64,000 nt of DNA from Bdellovibrio sp. SKB1291214 (GTDB lineage: Bacteria; Bdellovibrionota; Bdellovibrionia; Bdellovibrionales; Bdellovibrionaceae). The notes below the pieces were generated by a model. The model was not told where the DNA came from and did no database searches. It saw nothing but the letters and a program-made list of their open reading frames with translations. Made by a program: the position numbers and the translations under genes. The stretch is taken from contig NZ_CP106855.1 in the NCBI RefSeq assembly GCF_002209355.2, positions 186,001 through 250,000 of the forward strand, given 5' to 3'. Below are positions 16,052 through 26,900 of the stretch, in pieces; within the stretch, counting starts at the first letter, position 1; the number at the start of each line of letters is the position of its first letter.

Positions 16052-16793
16052 CAGTGGTTAGATTTGTTGCTGGTTGTTTTTTGATGTTTTCGTATTCTTT
16101 TTCTAGGTCTTTCTCTAAGTTTCTCTTCTTCTCAGCGGCTTGTTTTTTTAGGTCTTCTTGAGCTTTTTTATTGTCTTGGTAGCGCTGAGTGTATTGGCGA
16201 TGTAATTGATTGAACTCATCGTTTTTACTACGAATATAGTCATCAAAGTCTTTGCGCTTATTCTTAGTTTCCTCCTCGAAGGCATCCCGTTTTTCTTTTT
16301 GCGCAGAATAGAACTCTTTTCGTTCGGCATCGAGCTTCGAATAGAATTCGGTACGCTCTGCGGATGTCACTTTGCCCTTGGCAAATTTCTCGCGACGTTC
16401 AGTTTGGGATCTTGTGAAAGCACTTCGCTCGTCAGATTGGGCTTTTGAAAAAGCTTCGCGGGTTTTTGTCATATCTTTACTGAAAAGATCCCGTTTTTTG
16501 TTCAAAATCGAACTGAACTTATTGCGCACATCCGCAGGAGATTTCGTCAGGTCCGACATCATTTGATCCATGAAAGCTTTTTCGTCATTATCTGCCTTTT
16601 TTTCTGCAGGGATATTTTGACGTAATTTATCCAAGGCTTCGCGATCTGCTTTCAAGGAGTACTTGTCATCAACCAATGGTGCGGTTTTATTCTGGGCCAC
16701 CGCAGGACTTGCCGCCTGCATAAGCAAGGCAATCAGGACCAATGTCCCTGAAAAACCGGACAGCCCAAGCTTATTTACGCATGTTATTCTCAT
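16047..16793 (-). CDS. Periplasmic hendecad-repeat coiled-coil protein
   Basis: From the ATG at 16793 (AGGAG ribosome-binding site; the longer reading lacks one) the product is 248 residues. A signal peptide ends SPAVAQ. Residues about 90-215 are a highly charged helix built of an 11-residue repeat beginning (R/K)xxF: RNKFSSILNKK, RDLFSKDMTKT, REAFSKAQSDE, RSAFTRSQTER and so on for about eleven units, one of them 13 residues long. Hendecads give a nearly straight or slightly right-handed coiled coil, so this is likely a rigid periplasmic rod. No family name is recognised. Confidence 0.8.
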   Translation of the reverse strand: MRITCVNKLGLSGFSGTLVLIALLMQAASPAVAQNKTAPLVDDKYSLKADREALDKLRQNIPAEKKADNDEKAFMDQMMSDLTKSPADVRNKFSSILNKKRDLFSKDMTKTREAFSKAQSDERSAFTRSQTERREKFAKGKVTSAERTEFYSKLDAERKEFYSAQKEKRDAFEEETKNKRKDFDDYIRSKNDEFNQLHRQYTQRYQDNKKAQEDLKKQAAEKKRNLEKDLEKEYENIKKQPATNLTTE

Positions 16794-16874
16794 AAAAGTT
16801 CTCCTCGGTGCGTTTTGTCTTTTTTTGAGAATAATTGGACTCGAAAGAAAACTCAACCCACCGATAAGGTGACT

Positions 16875-17534
16875 ATGCTATACGGAAGAAGAGTTATTGA
16901 ACCTCAACGAGTTCCCCACGGTAACGGACGTAAAAGGTTCATCTTAAATAAGGCGTTTCAGTACAAGTACTCTTGGTACATGATCACAGCATTTGCAGGT
17001 GGCGCGCTTTTATTCTTTATTCCCGCTTATTATTTCATCTCTCAAAACTATGAACTGTTCAAAACGTTGGCTTATGATACTCAACCCCGTCTAGTCGAGC
17101 ACCTTGAACGCGAGATGGTTTGGTTGCGTGTTTTCTTAGGTGCAAGTTTGATTGCGATCACTGGAGTGACATTATTCCTGAGTATCCGCATGACTAAAAA
17201 TCTTTTGGCTCCACTTATTAAAATGGAAAATCACATGCATCAACTTATGCTAGGACAATGGCATATTGAAGACTACGTGATTCCTCAAGAAGACGACTTC
17301 CGTGATCTTTCAATGACGTACGACTATTTTTATCGCGCCTTGAAAGCTAATACGGAAACCGAATTAAGACTGCTCGAAAAGCTTTCCATTGATCCCCAGA
17401 ACCGTGAAGCCTATGCCGCTTGGAAACATTTGTTGGCAGAAAAACGTGCGCGCTTAGGTATCAAAGAGGAATTCATCACGAACGAAACTTCCGCAGAGCT
17501 TGTTGAACTCAATACTCGTCGCCGGGTCTCTTAG
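16875..17534 (+). CDS. Two-pass membrane protein with HAMP-like segment
   Basis: The ATG at 16875 follows an AAGGTG ribosome-binding site and gives 219 residues. Two membrane helices (about 33-52 and 87-107) flank a short periplasmic part. After TM2, the sequence SIRMTKNLLAPLIKMENHMHQLMLGQW looks like a HAMP linker, then a cytoplasmic helical tail ends the protein without kinase, cyclase or chemotaxis output domain. It stands 83 bp upstream of a chemoreceptor gene and may modulate signalling, but that is a guess. Confidence 0.75.
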   Translation: MLYGRRVIEPQRVPHGNGRKRFILNKAFQYKYSWYMITAFAGGALLFFIPAYYFISQNYELFKTLAYDTQPRLVEHLEREMVWLRVFLGASLIAITGVTLFLSIRMTKNLLAPLIKMENHMHQLMLGQWHIEDYVIPQEDDFRDLSMTYDYFYRALKANTETELRLLEKLSIDPQNREAYAAWKHLLAEKRARLGIKEEFITNETSAELVELNTRRRVS

Positions 17535-17617
17535 TTTCCAGACTGGACCAATTCCAACTCATAAGTGAAGGCATTCTTAAATATACTGGTGTTTGTCGAA
17601 CGTGAGTTGGAGCCAGT

Positions 17618-19441
17618 ATGTTGCACAAATTGAAAAATCTCTCTTTAACTCAGAAAATCATCATCCCTATCACCTTAGTGGGCTTCACTGTGTTGGGTTC
17701 CATCAGTTGGTTTTCTACTCACAGTGATTTTGAAGACGCCAAGGCTGTCGCATTAAGTGATAGCTTAGAGGTCGCTAAAACATACTCTCATCAGATCAAA
17801 AATTATATTGATAAACCCTTTGCTCAAACTGAAATCTTAGGCCGAAACCTGAGCGCCCAAGTTGAAAAAGGCCTGCAGAGCCGCGAGCGATCCCGGTTAG
17901 AACTATTGGAAATGCTAAAAGGAGATCCACAGTATTTAGCAACTTGGTCTGCGTGGGAACCCAATGCTTTCGACGGACAGGACGCTAAATACGCAAACCA
18001 AGAATTTCATGAAAAATCAGGTCGCCACTATCCCTGGTGGATCCGTCAAAACGACAACATAATTTATAAAACACTTTTGAACGAGGAGACTCCGGATCTT
18101 GGTGATTGGTATTTCAAGCCTATCCAATCCAAGAAATCTGTTTTGGTTGAGCCCTATAGCGATGTCGTGAATGGCAAAAAAATTGTGATGACATCCGCCG
18201 TATACACGATCGTAAAGGACGATAAAGCATTAGGCATTGTGGGTGTCGACATCAGCCTTGATAAGGTCAAAAACTTAGTGGCGGAAGCCAAGCCCTATCC
18301 AGATTCAAAATCATATCTGATATCAGACTCTCTGATGATCGTCGCAGGTCCTTCTGAAGATGAGATGATGAAACCCTTGCAAACAGAATCACAAGTTGAA
18401 GCCCTGATTAAAAGTCACAAGGCAGGAAGTCTAGAGGTAAGCACCCCCACTGGGAATGAATTGGTCACAGTGATTCCATTTACCATCTATAACCTTGATC
18501 AGAAATGGACGCTGCTCATTCGAACGCCAGAAAAAACAATCCTAGCTAAAGCTTATACGATGCTTTGGCAACAAGGCCTTTTTGCTTTAGTCGGATTCGG
18601 GATCCTTTTAGGAACTGTTTATCTGGCCGCGCGCGGCTCGTCCCGACAAATTGGCAGCCTTTCTGAAAACTTAGCCAAGTCCTCAGTCGCTATCAGTAAA
18701 TCTGTTCAGGATTTGAACTCAACGGGATCGAATCTAGAAAACTCCTCCTCCCATGCATCAGAATCAATCATGGGCACAGCAGCTTCACTTGAGGAAATCA
18801 CTTCCAGGGTCTTACTGAACACTGAGAATGCTAAACAAGCTGCGACGCTATCGGTTGATTCCGCATCTTTATCCCAAACAGGCCGAATAAAAATCAACAA
18901 CTTGATCGAAACTTTGAACACAATCGAATCTTCATCGAAACGCATGGAAGAAATCATTGGCGTGATCGACGATATCGCCTTTCAAACAAACCTGTTGGCA
19001 TTAAATGCCTCGGTGGAAGCTGCTCGCGCTGGTGAACATGGCAAAGGCTTCGCCGTCGTTGCAGATGCCGTTCGCTCATTAGCACAAAGATCTGCGACAT
19101 CCGCAAAAGATATTTCAACATTGATCAACACCACCGTTAGACAAGTCAAAGATGGGGCGCAGGCGGGTAAGGAAAATGGTGAGGTGCTAGAGAAAATGTC
19201 TTTGAGTATCGAAAAAGTTGCGACACTCAATCAAGAAATTGCAGACGCGAGCGAGCAACAATCGTCAGGAATTACGGAGATCGGCTCTGCAGTAAATGAG
19301 CTCGATCGCCTGATCCAAACCAACGCGGCCCTAGCCAAACAGGTAGTCTTGAATGCATCGGAAATACATACTCAGTCCTCCGTAATGAGTTCCACGGTGC
19401 GAATATTGAGTGGAAATAAACAGGAAAATGTTAAGACTTAG
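17618..19441 (+). CDS. Methyl-accepting chemotaxis protein with dCache-like sensor
   Basis: The 607-residue receptor has TM1 (about 15-35), a periplasmic domain of about 270 residues containing the Cache signature ([39 protein letters not shown]-like), TM2 (about 315-335) and a cytoplasmic helical bundle. The conserved signalling tip is [19 protein letters not shown] followed by [17 protein letters not shown] clear HAMP domain after TM2 is not visible. It senses small molecules, amino or organic acids being usual for dCache, and signals to CheA/CheW. No CheA or CheW gene is in the window. Confidence 0.94.
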   Translation: MLHKLKNLSLTQKIIIPITLVGFTVLGSISWFSTHSDFEDAKAVALSDSLEVAKTYSHQIKNYIDKPFAQTEILGRNLSAQVEKGLQSRERSRLELLEMLKGDPQYLATWSAWEPNAFDGQDAKYANQEFHEKSGRHYPWWIRQNDNIIYKTLLNEETPDLGDWYFKPIQSKKSVLVEPYSDVVNGKKIVMTSAVYTIVKDDKALGIVGVDISLDKVKNLVAEAKPYPDSKSYLISDSLMIVAGPSEDEMMKPLQTESQVEALIKSHKAGSLEVSTPTGNELVTVIPFTIYNLDQKWTLLIRTPEKTILAKAYTMLWQQGLFALVGFGILLGTVYLAARGSSRQIGSLSENLAKSSVAISKSVQDLNSTGSNLENSSSHASESIMGTAASLEEITSRVLLNTENAKQAATLSVDSASLSQTGRIKINNLIETLNTIESSSKRMEEIIGVIDDIAFQTNLLALNASVEAARAGEHGKGFAVVADAVRSLAQRSATSAKDISTLINTTVRQVKDGAQAGKENGEVLEKMSLSIEKVATLNQEIADASEQQSSGITEIGSAVNELDRLIQTNAALAKQVVLNASEIHTQSSVMSSTVRILSGNKQENVKT

Positions 19442-19493
19442 TTAAACCAAAATCCGAATAGTCTATTCGCGAAAGTCCATTCATTTTCTTTAG

Positions 19494-19520
19494 AGCCAGC
19501 ACAATGCTGGCTTTTGTTTT
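19494..19520 (+). terminator. Intrinsic terminator after the chemoreceptor gene
   Basis: AGCCAGCA-CAA-TGCTGGCT followed by TTTGTTTTA: an 8-bp GC-rich stem, 3-nt loop and a T-rich tail. It starts 53 bp after the stop codon. The remaining 165 bp up to the next gene presumably carry a promoter, but no convincing boxes are seen. Confidence 0.9.
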
Positions 19521-19685
19521 ATTCTGATACAAAAAATACCGCCTTCATAAAACTAAAGTCCTATTTCCTAAAATTCTGTAATGAATCGCCTAATTAACTC
19601 CATTTCCCTTCATGGATTCTCATGTTTAGCCGATGAATAAATTAACAGAACTTTTACAACGATCAAAATTGGGACGTGCCGGAAA

Positions 19686-20957
19686 ATGAAAAGACTCGAA
19701 CGTTTGTTATTCACAATTATCTTTTTGATCAGCAGTGTTTCAACTGCCGGTCCAGGGATTACATATCGTGAGTACATCGTTCAACCTGGTGATAGTCTTT
19801 CCGAAATCGCAGATCGCGTTCGTGGTGGTCACACCTATGGTAAAGGTGAAAATCTCGAGAAAATTTTAATTCTTAATCCAGGCATGGATGCACACCCTAT
19901 TTTCGTAGGCCAAAAACTTTTAGTTCCAGTCAATGATCTGCGTAGTGTCGCCAATGAATCTCCTAGTGCTCCAGCAGTGCGTATGGAAGTTGCAAAAGCA
20001 ACTTCAGTTGCCACGAAGGTTGCTCCAGTTGCAACACCGGTTCCAACTCCAAAACCGAAAGGTATTGAAGCGCCCGCACCTGTTGTGACAAAAACAGATG
20101 AGCAACCAAAAGCCCCTGTTGTGCCACCTGCACCAGCAATTGCTGAAACTCCGATGGCTAAGCCCGTTGCGACTCCGGTTAGTTCACCAGAGGAAGTAAA
20201 AAAAGCAGTCCCTGTCCAAGCTCAAGCTCCAGCGGCTATCGCGCCAATTTCATCTAAGCCAGTTGCTGCTGCTGAAGAAGAAGACGATATCAATCATCGC
20301 TTTGAAGTAAAAGCCGGTTATCAAATCTCGACGTTGTCGGCACAAGATAACACGACCAAATCAAAAGCAGAACTTAATACAGATCACGACATCACTGCTT
20401 CAGTTGGTTGGACTCAGCAGTGGAGTGAATCCTTTAAATCACTTTTTAATTTCTCTTTGCGCAATCTTGAATTTCAGCCGTCTACAAATGTGTCGAAAAC
20501 AATCGTCAAAGATTCAAAAACTTTGTACGGATTGGGTTTCAGTGGTCACTATCTGCTAAGCCCTAAACTTGGACTTGAAGTTGGCGCACGTTATGGCCAA
20601 GAGCTTTTCTTGCACGGCCTTTCAACAACAACAATTTCTATCGATTCAGCGAACATCTCTGCAGTCAGTGTAGGCTTGGACTATGAACTTTTTAAAAAGG
20701 GTTCGACATCCATCGGGGCTTCGATTTCCGGCAGCTATCTTGGCGGATCTTCAACTGACACTTATACAATCGATGCTGGTTCCGCCTACAAGGGCCTACT
20801 GTTCATCCGCCGGGATCGTCACGGAAAACTTTTGAAGTTCGAAGTGGGTGCTCAGCAAAGAAATCAAAACACTTCTGTTTCTGATCTTTCAGAAACCAGC
20901 GTCTTCGGGAATGTAATTTACGGCTTTGATTTATTCAGCGAGGAGAAGCGCAAATGA
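19686..20957 (+). CDS. LysM protein with C-terminal beta-barrel-like domain
   Basis: The 423-residue protein has a signal peptide (ends SSVSTAG) and a LysM peptidoglycan-binding module at about 27-80 (REYIVQPGDSLSEIADRV to FVGQKLLVPV). A Pro/Ala/Val-rich linker (about 85-200) comes next, then a C-terminal region of about 220 residues with alternating strands (HRFEVKAGYQIST, ITASVGWTQQW, LGLEVGARYG) ending near the C-terminus with a barrel-type strand pattern. This could link peptidoglycan to the outer membrane. Its stop overlaps the start of the giant lipoprotein gene by 4 bp, suggesting the two are made together. Confidence 0.82.
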   Translation: MKRLERLLFTIIFLISSVSTAGPGITYREYIVQPGDSLSEIADRVRGGHTYGKGENLEKILILNPGMDAHPIFVGQKLLVPVNDLRSVANESPSAPAVRMEVAKATSVATKVAPVATPVPTPKPKGIEAPAPVVTKTDEQPKAPVVPPAPAIAETPMAKPVATPVSSPEEVKKAVPVQAQAPAAIAPISSKPVAAAEEEDDINHRFEVKAGYQISTLSAQDNTTKSKAELNTDHDITASVGWTQQWSESFKSLFNFSLRNLEFQPSTNVSKTIVKDSKTLYGLGFSGHYLLSPKLGLEVGARYGQELFLHGLSTTTISIDSANISAVSVGLDYELFKKGSTSIGASISGSYLGGSSTDTYTIDAGSAYKGLLFIRRDRHGKLLKFEVGAQQRNQNTSVSDLSETSVFGNVIYGFDLFSEEKRK

Positions 20958-23900
20958 TGAAATGGCTTCTGATACTTACCACCGCCTTTACCTTCACAGC
21001 TTGTACCAAGAAAGGTTCAAGCATTGAGGATGGATTCTTAGCAGGGGTTTCAATCTCTGCAGGTGCGAGTACTATTGAAATCGCAACAAGTACGCTGATT
21101 TCTGGAAACTCCACAACAGTTACTCTGACGACCAGAGATTCTGAAGGAAATATTTTCCACGTTCCGGGCAGCAACCCTGACGTTCAATTCAAAACTTCTG
21201 GTGGTACGAGCACTGGTATTTTCAGCTCAGTTACTAATCATGGCGATGGCACTTATACAGCAACCTTTAGTGGAGCGGTCGCCGGTTCACAAACTACTAT
21301 TGGCGCCACAATCAACGGGCAAGGATTAAGCTCAACAAATGCGAAGGTAACAGTTCTTCCGGCTAACTATTCTGCGGCGAACTCTTATGTTTCTTTATCT
21401 GCAACTACGGTTGCATCACGTTCGACGATCACTGCGACTTTTTATGCAATGGATGCCACGAACACACAACTTCCTGGTGGCGGGTTAGCTGTTTCTTTTA
21501 ATATTGCCAGTGGGACAAGCACAGGTACTTTTGGTGCGACAACGGATAATGGGGACGGATCGTACACGGCCGTTTTCACGGGTAAGCTTGTTGGGACCGC
21601 AGCCTCTGTTTCTGCATCTGTTGCAGGAATCCCCATTTCAAGCACTCTGCCAACTGTAACAGTAACTCCCGGGACTGCTTCCGCTATTGCAGTCAATGCC
21701 GGTAATAACCAATCGGCTGTGGTAAATAACGCCTTAGGTTCATCGTTAAAAGTTAAAGTGACTGATGCTGAAGGTAACGTTGTTCCATCTGCGCAAATTG
21801 ATTGGACGACAACGGGCAACTCTTCACTTGGCTCCGCAACAGACAATACAGATTCTGCGGGTATCAGCGCAAATACATTAACAGTCGGAACGGTTACAGG
21901 AAGCTACACTGTCACTGCAAAGATTCATGGCACCACAACGACTGCAACATTCACGGCGACTGCGACTCCGGGTGCTATCAATAACTTCCTTCTTTCGGGT
22001 GTTCCATCCAGCGCAACGGCTGGTACAGCATTCACAACAACTATTACGGCACGCGATTCGTATAACAACGTTAAAACGGACTACACGGGTACGATTCAAT
22101 TCTCTTCGTCAGACTCAGGCTCTCCGACTCTTCCAGCAAACTATACTTATGTGGTTGGTGATGCGGGAGTCAAACAATTCTCTTTTAATTTAAAGACAAC
22201 AGGCAATCAAACCATCACGGCGACACAAAGTGGCGGTTCACCAACCGTGACTTCCTCGGCGATTGCTGTTTCTGCTGCAACGATCAGTCAGCTTGCGATT
22301 ATAACAGGACCAACAACAACTGTGGCAGGAAGCTCCATTTCCACGATTGTAGTTCGTGCACTTGATGCATATTCAAATACGGCAACTTCATTTACAGGTA
22401 ATATCACGCTGGCTATCGGAACAAATGCTGGCTCGGGTACTTTAAGTGGTACTAAAACAGTGGCAGCGACAGCAGGTTCAGCGTCGTTTTCAGCTGTTTC
22501 CATCGACAAAGTAGGTACAGGTTATACTCTGGTGGCAAGCGCATCAGGCGCCACTTCGGCAACATCACTCACTTTCAATATCACTCCTGCTGCAGGGTCA
22601 ACGATCGCGATTTCCTCTGGTAATAACCAATCCGCGGTGGTGAATACAGCACTCGGTACAATTCTTGTGGCTGTTGTTCGCGATGCTTATGGCAACTTAG
22701 CTCCCAATTCAGATGTGGATTGGACATCAAGTGCCGGTACTCTTGGCAGTGCAACAACAACTTCGAATTCTTCTGGTTTAGCTTCAAATTCCATTACCTT
22801 AGGAACAGTTACGGGTGCTCACACAATCACGGCAACTGTGAATGGTACTTCTTCAAGCGTCAATTTCACTGCCACTGCAACTCCGGGTGCAATCGATAAC
22901 TTTATTCTTTCTGGTGTGCCGACTTCGGCAACTGCTGGAACTAGCTTCACCACCACTGTCACGGCTCGCGATAGCTATAATAATGTTAAAACAGATTATA
23001 CGGGCGTTATTCAATTCACTTCTTCAGATCCAAACTCCCCGACTTTGCCTTCAAACTATACCTTCGTTTCGGGCGACGCTGGGACGAAGCAGTTTAGCTT
23101 CACTTTGAAAACCACAGGTGGGCATACGATCACAGCGACACAAGTTTCAGGTGGCTCGCCAACCGTGACTTCCTCCAACATCAGCGTTTCTGCAGCTGCG
23201 ATTTCTCAACTGTTATTTATCGCTGAGCCCTCAAACACAGTCGCTGGCAGTACAATTTCAACCGTAACGGTGCGCGCCCTTGATGCTTACGCTAATACGG
23301 CGTCATCATTCACTGGCAATATCACTTTGGCGATTGGTACAAATGCGGGATCTGGTACTTTAAGTGGTACAAAAACGGTTGCGGCGACGGCAGGCACTGC
23401 GAATTTCACCGATCTATCCATTGAAAAATCCGGCACAGGTTATACTTTATCAGCGACTGCTTCAGGTGCCTCTGCAAAAATATCCAGCACGTTCAATATC
23501 ACACCAGATGCACCAGCGAGCATTGCTGTTTCCAGCGGGAACAACCAATCTGGTACGATTAGCACAGCCTTGGGCTCAAGCTTGGTTGCAGTCGTTAAAG
23601 ATGCTTATGGTAATAACGTGCCAAGCACTACGGTTAACTGGAGTACGACAGCAGGTACCTTAGGCTCTGCTTCAAGCACTTCAAACTCGTCTGGTTTGGC
23701 ATCTAATACTTTAACACTCTCTTCGACAACCGGTGCGCACACTGTCACGGCCACTGTCGATGGCACAGCATTTTCCACGACATTTACAGAGACTGCAACA
23801 AATGGTCCTGCCAGCCAGTTAAGCTTTTCCACTCAGCCGGTTGGTGGAGTGACACCAGGGACAGCTCTTGCGACACAACCGGTGGTTCGCATTCTTGATG

Positions 23901-26900
23901 CTAGCGGAAATCTTGTAACAACCGGTGCAGACGCAACTGCAACTGTGTCGTTGTCTTTAACAACAGGCACGGGAGCATTGGGTGGGACGACATCACTTAG
24001 TGCGGTCGGCGGTGTTGCCACATTTACTAATGTGAACGCAACAGTTTATGGAACTGGCAAAGTCATGACAGCAACAAAATCGGGAACAATTATGTCCGGT
24101 GGTGTTGGTTCGTTGACTCAAACTTCGAACAGTTTTGATATCACGCAGGCCTCTCCAACAGCCTTCACAATTTCCAGCGTCAGTGTCGTTGAAGCCGATA
24201 AGCTTCGCGTATCCTGGGGCGCATCCACGAATGCCAACAGTTATACTGTGAAATACGGTACGAGTGCTGGTAACTATACAACGACGGCCTCTACTTCTGC
24301 GACTTCACCGTTTGATATTACTGGTCTAACTGGTGGCACCACGTACTACATCATGGTAACTGCTGTTAATTCGGCAACGTCTGTAGATGCGACATCTGAG
24401 GCGATGGGTATTCCAATCAGTGCATTCACCTTGACATCACTCACTCCGGGAACTGGAAGTTCGTCGCTGGCATTTGCCTCTGCTGCAGGCGCCACAACTT
24501 ATGACGTGCTTTACGATACGAGCTCACACACGGCCAGCCAAACTTACGCTTCAACAACTACGAGTGTGACGTCACCAGCAACAACTTCAAGTTTGTCAGC
24601 AGGAACGACTTATTATTACCGAGTTCGTGCTAACAACTCCTTCGGGTCGTTGGTTTCAACAAACGAACTTTCCGGTGCGGTTTACCAGAATTTTACGTTA
24701 AGCATTCCATTCACTGCTGGAACTGAATCGAGCTATTCGATCAGTAATACTACAGGTACTGCGCTGTCTGGTGGCTATGCTTTGCTAAAAAAATCTCCTC
24801 AAACAGATAGCAGTTCAACAGATTTCCCAGCATCCGGCATGACTTCGGTTCAATGGGATTCTACAAAAAATGTGGTGCGCTTAAGTGCAACAGCCAATAC
24901 AAGTTCGTTCGATAGCTCATGGACTCCAGCATGGAGCAACATGGTCGCCTACTACAAATTTGATGGAAATTTGAATGACTCTATTGGAAGTAATAATTTA
25001 ACCATGACGGGTACTGCCGCATATCCTACGGGAAAAGTTGGTTCAGCTTTGACGGTGGATGCCAGCAACTATGCGACAGTGAATAACATTAATCTATTCA
25101 ATAGCTCGTACTCAATTTCTTCTTGGGTTTATATTACAAGCACCGCAAACTCGAATCGCCCTATTGTTTCCTACGGAACTTCGGCTGCAAACGCCGGTTT
25201 CTTCTACGGGCCGTTCGGTTCACTTTACGAAAATTTTACGGTGAATGATAGTACGGGTAATACTGTTATCAGTCCGCTCACGTACGCCGTATCTGATAGA
25301 AATCGTTGGGTTCATTTTTTAGTAACCTATAATGCAAGCAATAAATTGAAAACCATGTATCGCGACGGCTTGTTTCTGAATCAAGCTTCTTCTTCTGCTG
25401 ATATCAGCACGACAAATGGTACGATGTACATCGGTCGCAACTACAATGGCGATGCGATGATTGGACAAATTGACGAGGTGGGTATTTGGAATACGGCTCT
25501 TACGCAAACTCAAGCGGCGGCTATCTATAATGCACAGGTCGGAAAGTACACTGGAAAATTCAACTCTCGCATCATGGACGCTCAAGCCTACGGTTCGACA
25601 GACACATCTTGGACAGCATTGACATTTAAAACGTCACTGCCATTTGGTAAAGAATTGTCCGAAGGTACAGAGAGCTCAACTTATTACCCGTCTGTTGCGA
25701 CCGCGCTGAATACTTCGTTGAAGGGCCTATGGCATTTCAATGAGGCCAGCTATAACGGTACCGCTGGAGAAGTAAAAGATGCCATGGGTATTAGTCATGG
25801 TACTCGTTCAGGATCAGGTACAGCGATTAATACAAACCGTTCTAAATTTAATTACTCTGTCGGTTTTGATAACCGTGATTCAACAACGAACTACAACAAC
25901 TATATATCTGCGGGTGCAAGTAATACATTTATCGCTTCCGATAACCAAGCTCTTACGATTTCCGGCTGGGTGTTTGCAAATTACCTGGACAATACAGGTG
26001 CCACGACGATCGACAATCGCCTTGTGACATTGCACCGTGGTTCTCCTGGAGAAACTCTAGGATTTGGTTTCGGTCAAAACGGAAAATTGATGGTTTACAG
26101 TTACAATGATGGAACACCTCTATATGTATCATCAAGTACAGCTATCTCAAAATACGTATGGACACATGTTGCAATGACATTCGATGGCACATGCTTCCAG
26201 CTTTATCTCAATGGTGAAGCGTCTGGAACTTGTATCAATGGTAAATTAAATGCCGCCAGCAGCACTCCTATCTATTTTGGTACAATCGACACGACGGTTG
26301 CCGGCAGATACAGAGGCTTATTGGATGAAGTGGGCATCTGGTCACGCGCACTGAGTGTGAATGAAATGCGTGAACTTTACAGACGTACCTCAAATCGTAT
26401 TAAATACCAAGTTCGTTCATGCAGCCAATCAGACTGTTCTGATCAAAATGCTGTGAGTGGCTTAGGTTGGAAAGGTCCCGATAACTCGGTAGACACTTAC
26501 TTCTCCGAGAACTACAACAAGGCTAATAACTCCTTGACCGGCGCAAACTTGGGAACTACGGCTTCAATGACATTCTCAAATTTTGCAGGATTCAGTGTAA
26601 CAAGTAACCGTTACTTCCAGTACCGCGCGTTCTTTGAAAGCGATGATGCAAGTACGAACTGTACTTACAACTCGACGGCGACTTACTGTTCGCCAGAACT
26701 GGTGAGTGTTACCGCAGGACCAGATCGTTATGACAACACGATACCAACATTCACGACCACGGGCGCTGGCGTAACATCTGCTTTCCAAACATTGGACAGC
26801 AATGGCTTCACGGAAACTTTGGGTACGAATGGATGTTCGGCGGGTGCGAAATACGCTCTAAGTTCAAACGGTACAAACTATTATTACTACAACGGTACTT

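Noticed and set aside
17578-17610. FliA-type promoter (TAAA and CGAA boxes) upstream of the chemoreceptor
   Set aside because: The spacing is 13 rather than 15 bases and the -10 half matches poorly, so I could not support it.
21442-21846. Long antisense open frames within the giant adhesin gene
   Set aside because: They mirror the Thr/Ser/Ala-rich repeat coding strand, repeat with the same period and have no start signals.
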